Shown: in pieces, positions 59,878-64,000 of the stretch
Numbering within the stretch: position 1 is the first letter of the stretch
Layout of the letters: each line of letters begins with the position of its first letter
Source: Thalassomonas sp. RHCl1
GTDB lineage: Bacteria > Pseudomonadota > Gammaproteobacteria > Enterobacterales > Alteromonadaceae
NCBI RefSeq assembly: GCF_947387555.1
Contig: NZ_CANDNZ010000007.1
Coordinates: 62,001-126,000, forward strand
Length of the DNA: 64,000 nucleotides
Reading direction: 5' to 3'
The notes under the pieces: model-generated
What the model was told of the DNA's origin: nothing
Database searches by the model: none
What the model saw: the letters and a program-made list of their open reading frames with translations, nothing else
Position numbers and translations under genes: made by a program

Positions 59878-61068
59878 TTATCTGATTGCCAGCCGCTTTT
59901 CCTGATAACGTAGCTCAATACCTGATTTAGGTGCTACAGGGATCAATAAAGATAACAGTAAAGAGCAAGCAGCAAACCCGGCCCCGATATAAAATACCCA
60001 GGAGCTGTTGATCACCCATAACATGCCCAGCAAGGCCGGAATAACGACGGCGGCAATGTGGTTAATGGAGAAGCTGACGCCGGCAGTGGAAGCTATGTCT
60101 TCGGGAGCGGCGATTTTCTGAAAATAAGTCTTGATGGCGATGGCCAGGGCAAAAAATAAATGGTCGACCACGTAAAGCACCGCAGCAACCGTGGCATTGT
60201 CTACCAGGCCATAGGCAATAAAAACGACGATCAAACCTATATATTCAAATTTGAGTATTTTGCGCTCTCCGAGCTTGCCGATAAGTTTTCCTATCTTGGC
60301 GGCAAAGAGCCAGTTAAAGACATAGTTGATCAGGAACAAGCTGCTGATTTCAGCAACGCTGTAATGAAATTTCTCAACCATTAAAAAGCCGGCAAATACC
60401 ACAAAAATCTGTCTGCGGGCGCCGCTGAAAAAAGTTAAGGCGTAGAACAGCCAGTAACGTTTTCTTAAAACGAGTTTTTTGCTTTGCTCGGTATGGGGTG
60501 TAAATTGTTTAAAAGACAGGGCGATAAAGCAGGTAAAAACCAGCGCCAGCGCGCCGAATAATAAATAGGTGGCTTGATAGGACCAGGTGAAATGCTCCAT
60601 CAGCAGCCATACGCCGCTAAAGGCCATTAAGGAGGCGGCGGATTTAGCCGATAACATTTTCCCCATAAAATGCGCTGTTTTCTCTTTTTTGATCCACTGT
60701 AAAGTCAATGATTGATTGACGGTTTCAAAATAGTGAAAACCAACAGACATCAATACCGTAGTGAAATACAACCCGGCGGCATAAGGAAAGTAACCTGTCA
60801 GCGCTACCCCTAAGCTGGTCAGGGCCAGGGCGGCGATTGCCAGGCGTTGCTCTTTGATAAAAAGCAGTACATAGACCACGGTAAAAGCAAGAAAACCGGG
60901 GATTTCCCGCAGGCTCTGCAATATGCCTATCTCGGTACCGGTAAAGGCTGCTTTTTCCACGACAAAGTTATTGAGCAATACCATCCACACAGAAAAGACC
61001 AGCGGCATAATAAACGCCATTGCCAGGAGTAAATGTTCAGGCTGGTTAAATCTGCTGACGAGTTTCAT
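59878..61068 (-). CDS. MFS transporter
   Basis: 396 residues with about 12 hydrophobic membrane segments in two halves around a basic central loop (~195-215, SFKQFTPHTEQSKKLVLRKR). N-terminal half begins HLLLAMAFIMPLVFSVWMVL. No specific substrate motif recognised. The expected major-facilitator fold is inferred from topology and length. Its 5' end is 174 bp from the divergent pyrophosphatase gene. Confidence 0.8.
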   Translation of the reverse strand: MKLVSRFNQPEHLLLAMAFIMPLVFSVWMVLLNNFVVEKAAFTGTEIGILQSLREIPGFLAFTVVYVLLFIKEQRLAIAALALTSLGVALTGYFPYAAGLYFTTVLMSVGFHYFETVNQSLTLQWIKKEKTAHFMGKMLSAKSAASLMAFSGVWLLMEHFTWSYQATYLLFGALALVFTCFIALSFKQFTPHTEQSKKLVLRKRYWLFYALTFFSGARRQIFVVFAGFLMVEKFHYSVAEISSLFLINYVFNWLFAAKIGKLIGKLGERKILKFEYIGLIVVFIAYGLVDNATVAAVLYVVDHLFFALAIAIKTYFQKIAAPEDIASTAGVSFSINHIAAVVIPALLGMLWVINSSWVFYIGAGFAACSLLLSLLIPVAPKSGIELRYQEKRLAIR

Positions 61069-61242
61069 CGAAAAGGTTTCCTTGTTGACTGTACTTGAGT
61101 ATTGGCTGGGGAATTGTACGTGAATTCGCCGGTTATAACATTAATGGTGGGAAATTCAGACAAAAAATTACCGATTGCTGCTGAAATAACGACTAGAGTA
61201 ATAATAGTTACCGTTATTTTCTCAGTAAAACCGGGAGTAGCT

Positions 61243-61782
61243 ATGAGTTTAAATCAGGTACCGGCAGGTAAAAGTATTCCGGAAGATATTAATGTGATCA
61301 TTGAAATCCCCGCTTGTGCTTCACCGATAAAATATGAGGTAGATAAGGATACCGGGGCAATTTTTGTTGACCGTTTTATGTCGAGCTGTATGTTTTATCC
61401 CTGTAATTATGGCTATATCAACCATACGCTTTCAGAGGATGGCGACCCGGTAGATGTACTGGTGCCGACTCCTTTTCCTTTGATCCCCGGCGCGGTGATC
61501 CGCTGTCGCCCGGTGGGGGTGCTGAATATGTCGGATGAAGCCGGTCAGGATGCCAAGGTGCTGGCATTACCGCTGGATAAATTAACCCCGATATACAGCA
61601 ATATTACCGAGGCGAGTGAGCTGCCGCCGTTGCTGCTCAACCAAATCAGTCATTTTTTTGAACGTTACAAAGATCTTGAACCGGGCAAGTGGGTTAAAAT
61701 TTCCGGCTGGGGTAATGCTGCTGCCGCCAGGGCAGAAATATTAGCCAGCGTGAAACGCTTTGAAGACACAACTAAGGGGTGA
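61243..61782 (+). CDS. ppa: Inorganic pyrophosphatase
   Basis: 179 residues from the ATG at 61243 with GGGAG upstream; an open frame from 61102 adds an unrelated segment that is not conserved. Family I soluble pyrophosphatase: [40 protein letters not shown] with the metal-binding Asp residues of DGDPVDVLV, and [17 protein letters not shown]. It hydrolyses pyrophosphate and drives biosynthesis forward; essential in most bacteria. Confidence 0.96.
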   Translation: MSLNQVPAGKSIPEDINVIIEIPACASPIKYEVDKDTGAIFVDRFMSSCMFYPCNYGYINHTLSEDGDPVDVLVPTPFPLIPGAVIRCRPVGVLNMSDEAGQDAKVLALPLDKLTPIYSNITEASELPPLLLNQISHFFERYKDLEPGKWVKISGWGNAAAARAEILASVKRFEDTTKG

Positions 61783-62310
61783 GAAAAGCGGTTATTTGCC
61801 ACCGGGAAAGCGATTCAAAGCCAGGCAAGGTGCTTAATCAGGTTGCTTTCCCGTCACGCGGTAAACCTTTGTTGCAATCTAATCCCTGTGCTTGTTGAAA
61901 TTCCTGTCATTTGAGTATGGCTTTCGCTCCCGGTTTAATAGTAAAATGTCTGTTAAAGGGAATGAATAAATGTAAATGGAATGTTTTTATGCGCTCCGCC
62001 ATTCCCTTGGTTTAAATTTGACCATGGATGAATGGAAATCGACTGGCTTAGTTGTAATTTAGTAGTGTCTTCAAAGTACGACCATCATTGTTACCTTAGC
62101 GGCAATTCCTCTTTCTGTAATATATCCGGTAAAGCACTGTTTAACAGAGTCTTTACTCGGTGTTTTCAGTTTTTATCCTGTCAAAAATAAAAATTAAAGA
62201 GCAACTTATTTGTTTTAATAGCATTAACTTAATAGTTAACGGCAGAACAAGCAGGTGAAACCTGGTTTTATCTATAGTTGGCCGTTGGTTTATTTAAAAG
62301 GAATTTAAAA
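61783..62310. other. Long intergenic / leader region before the cold-shock gene
   Basis: 528 bases without a convincing gene. It contains the inverted repeat at 61803-61853 and a small CAGGT/ACCTG hairpin (62252-62264) shortly before the cold-shock gene. Cold-shock mRNAs often have long structured 5' leaders, and this region could supply one. No canonical cold box was recognised. Confidence 0.5.
61803..61853 (+). repeat. Perfect 9-bp inverted repeat after ppa
   Basis: CGGGAAAGC (61803-61811) and GCTTTCCCG (61845-61853) with a 33-base loop, no T-run. Could be the end of the ppa mRNA or part of an unannotated RNA. Confidence 0.5.
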
Positions 62311-62538
62311 ATGGCAGTAGAAAATCTTCAAGGCATTGTAAAATGGTTTAATAATACTAAAGGATTTGGTTTTATTAATACTGAAAGCTTAGCCGGTGAT
62401 ATTTTTGCACATTATTCATCTATTCAGATGGAAGGGTATTTAACCTTAAAGGCGGGGCAATCCGTGACCTTTAATGTCGAAGAAACACCCACGGGCTTCC
62501 ATGCGAAAAATATTATTCCCGCACCTCCTCAAGCCTAA
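62311..62538 (+). CDS. Cold-shock domain protein
   Basis: 75 residues from the ATG at 62311 (AAAGGAA upstream). A single cold-shock domain: GIVKWFNNTKGFGFI with RNP1 and DIFAHYSSIQ with RNP2, then GQSVTFNVEETPTGFHAKNI. It binds single-stranded RNA and DNA as a chaperone. The C-terminus NIIPAPPQA is short. CspA-like versus CspD-like assignment is not possible from sequence alone, so no symbol is given. Confidence 0.95.
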   Translation: MAVENLQGIVKWFNNTKGFGFINTESLAGDIFAHYSSIQMEGYLTLKAGQSVTFNVEETPTGFHAKNIIPAPPQA

Positions 62539-62604
62539 TTGATATCGGGCACAAGCGCTACCCGAAGCATTTAAAAAGCGTCAGGCAATGAGACGCTGAC
62601 AATT

Positions 62605-62646
62605 CATTAACTTTAGCAGGCAGAGTTTTTGCGGCTAAAGTTAATG
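62605..62646 (+). repeat. Perfect 13-bp hairpin after the cold-shock gene
   Basis: CATTAACTTTAGC (62605-62617) and GCTAAAGTTAATG (62634-62646) with a 16-base loop. It follows a smaller AGCGTC/GACGCT hairpin (62577-62597). No T-run follows, so ordinary termination is not obvious. Confidence 0.75.
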
Positions 62647-62729
62647 GATATATTGCTTAATTCAGAAGCTCTCGTCTATAACATCACTTGATTATTTAAT
62701 CCGTGATCAAATGATTAAGAGGGAATATT

Positions 62730-63656
62730 ATGCCGATGCCAACGACTTTATTTTTGAGTCATAAAACTTGCCAGCGTCATGATATGGGGCAAGGACATCC
62801 CGAGTCGCCACTGCGCTTGCAGGCCATTGACCAGCTGGTGCGGGCAACCGACTGGCAGGGCAAACTGACTTTTGTCGATGCTCCGAAAATTGATTTAAAT
62901 TGCCTCAGTAACATCCATCCCAAACACCATATCCAAGCCCTGATGGAGCTTGTGCCGCAACACGGCTTTGCTGACATTGACGGCGATACCCGGTTAAATC
63001 CCTATAGCCTGGACGCAGCGCTCTATGCGGTAGGAGCGGCCTTGCATGCTACAGATGAAGTGATCGCGGGGCGGGCCAAAAATGCCTTTTGTGCGGTGCG
63101 TCCGCCGGGACACCATGCCGAGTCGGCAATTGCCATGGGCTTTTGTTTGTTTAACAGTGTTGCCCTGGCGGCTGAGCGGGCATTGGCATCGGGTATGTCA
63201 CGGGTCGCTATTTTAGATTTTGATGTTCATCACGGTAACGGTACGGTGGAAATATTTCAGGACCGTCCCGAGGTGCTGGTGTGCTCCAGTTTTCAGTATC
63301 CGTTTTATCCGGGGCGTTTTGATGATGTAATCCGCCCTAATATTTGTCTGACTCCCTTAAGTGCCGGGAGTGACGGTGAGGATTTTCGCAAGGCGGTAGA
63401 GCCGGACTGGACTCAGGCGCTACGTCAGCACCAGCCGGAAATGATTTTTATTTCCGCGGGCTTTGATGCCCACCGTGATGATCCCCTGGGAGGCCTTAAT
63501 TTGCATGACGGAGATTTTTTATACATCAGTCAGTTAATCACAGATCTTGCCACGGGAGGTGCCGGAGGGCGTGTTGTCTCTTTGCTTGAAGGCGGCTATC
63601 AGCTTCAAGCCTTATCTCGCTCTGTGGTGCAACACCTTAAAGCCTTGACAGAATAA
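62730..63656 (+). CDS. Histone deacetylase family protein
   Basis: 308 residues. Arginase/deacetylase fold with zinc and catalytic motifs: GHPESPLRLQAI at the start, AVRPPGHHAE (catalytic His pair), LDFDVHHGNGT (zinc Asp and His), FISAGFDAHRDDPLGGLNL (zinc Asp) and LLEGGYQ with the stabilising segment. Bacterial members deacetylate acetyl-lysine, acetylpolyamines or small molecules. Substrate unknown. Start at ATG 62730; the second Met two codons later is equally possible. Confidence 0.93.
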   Translation: MPMPTTLFLSHKTCQRHDMGQGHPESPLRLQAIDQLVRATDWQGKLTFVDAPKIDLNCLSNIHPKHHIQALMELVPQHGFADIDGDTRLNPYSLDAALYAVGAALHATDEVIAGRAKNAFCAVRPPGHHAESAIAMGFCLFNSVALAAERALASGMSRVAILDFDVHHGNGTVEIFQDRPEVLVCSSFQYPFYPGRFDDVIRPNICLTPLSAGSDGEDFRKAVEPDWTQALRQHQPEMIFISAGFDAHRDDPLGGLNLHDGDFLYISQLITDLATGGAGGRVVSLLEGGYQLQALSRSVVQHLKALTE

Positions 63657-63797
63657 GTCTGGTTGAAGAGGCATTTAATTTAACACTAGATAATGTCTAT
63701 TTTATTTATCGTTTCACACCCTTTCTTTATTGGTTTTTTTCTGTAGTATCTAAGGTTGTACAAAAAACACCCAATCATTTTCAGTTAAGGAAGAGCC

Positions 63798-63977
63798 ATG
63801 AAAATAAAATTAAAAAAGACACATCTAAAAAAGCTTTCACAAGACAAAAAAATATTGCCGGCAGATATGACACCGAGAGTTGGTGGTGGGGGAGATTATG
63901 CGACGGATACCTGTCTTCCTACTTATAAAGCCTGTTTGACCGTAAATCAATGGTGTGGCCCTACAGGGGTTTGTTAA
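63798..63977 (+). CDS. Putative RiPP (lanthipeptide-like) precursor peptide
   Basis: 59 residues with AAGGAAGAG before the ATG. The leader is very basic (MKIKLKKTHLKKLSQDKK), continuing ILPADMTPRVGGGG, which ends in a Gly run like a double-Gly cleavage site. The core begins DYATDTCLPTYKAC and ends NQWCGPTGVC: 4 Cys and 5 Thr in 27 residues. This is the build of short lanthipeptide or bacteriocin precursors of marine gammaproteobacteria (KLKK...LS...LP...TP.V.GG leaders). No modifying or transport gene is visible before the window ends 23 bases later. A disulfide-bonded, unmodified peptide is an alternative. Confidence 0.7.
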   Translation: MKIKLKKTHLKKLSQDKKILPADMTPRVGGGGDYATDTCLPTYKACLTVNQWCGPTGVC

Positions 63978-64000
63978 CCGGGCTGATGCTTTATGAAGAC

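Noticed and set aside
61102-61242. Extended N-terminus of the pyrophosphatase
   Set aside because: Not conserved in the family; the ATG at 61243 has GGGAG correctly spaced.
1-64000. tRNA, rRNA genes, CRISPR arrays and insertion sequences
   Set aside because: None recognised on reading; no regularly spaced repeats with unique spacers and no transposase-like protein. The two minisatellites lack CRISPR-like spacer diversity.

Overview
The window reads as chromosomal DNA of a marine gammaproteobacterium. Core genes (dnaB-alr, metE/metR, cysJIH, dusA, pspA/pspC, a FabY-type ketoacyl synthase, zur) have typical gammaproteobacterial forms. The mix of accessory genes (secreted GH13 and GH31 enzymes, DUF6351, TIGR04219, TIGR03899, a short Gly-Gly-leader peptide) fits Alteromonadales and most resembles Colwelliaceae such as Thalassomonas. 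That placement is inference; no rRNA gene is present to confirm it.

Bases 1-14154 hold a contractile tail locus of P2/R-pyocin type, all on the plus strand. From left to right: the end of a large DUF4815-like structural protein, a small adaptor, two successive fibre-plus-accessory cassettes, a protein of unknown role, spike gpV, PAAR tip and gp25/W wedge. Two terminator-like hairpins follow, then sheath, tube, E/E' chaperone, tape measure, U, X and D. No capsid, portal, terminase, lysis, integrase or replication gene occurs in the window, and the locus stops directly against ordinary chromosomal genes. It is either the tail end of a prophage whose other half lies to the left, or a domesticated tail-like particle (tailocin). 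Its most distinctive protein is a tape measure whose central half is eleven tandem repeats of exactly 43 residues.

14.2-20.0 kb: a lipoprotein, an ECF sigma/anti-sigma/DUF4097 exported-protein operon, then dnaB-alr. 20.0-20.8 kb: a SymE-like toxin gene set in a dense array of RNA hairpins. 20.8-26 kb: yjbQ and a divergent pair of starch enzymes (GH13 lipoprotein and exported GH31). 25.9-29.2 kb: divergent metR/metE with recognisable MetR and MetJ sites, then a 50-bp minisatellite.

29.4-38.1 kb: mostly minus-strand genes (CheX, DUF6702-like protein, M1 peptidase, Zur, tandem solute-binding domains, a GlxA-type regulator), then a small plus-strand isochorismatase/ABM group. 38.2-43.0 kb: dusA and a phage-shock region with two matching sigma-54 promoters. 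Each promoter drives a small exported protein; the second also leads into pspA, pspC and a membrane protein, with a rhodanese gene between the two units.

43.1-51.6 kb: enoyl-CoA hydratase, a PCu(A)C copper chaperone with a natural His5 tail, DUF2333, a TIGR04219 outer-membrane protein, DUF6351, a second GlxA-type regulator and fabY. 51.6-56.2 kb: a second minisatellite and the overlapping cysJIH operon for sulfate assimilation. 56.3-63.7 kb: TIGR03899, a response regulator with DUF3369, degenerate GGDEF and EAL domains, an MFS transporter, inorganic pyrophosphatase, a cold-shock protein and a histone-deacetylase-family enzyme. At the right edge a 59-residue, four-cysteine peptide with a Gly-Gly leader looks like the precursor of a ribosomally made modified peptide; any maturation genes would lie outside the window.
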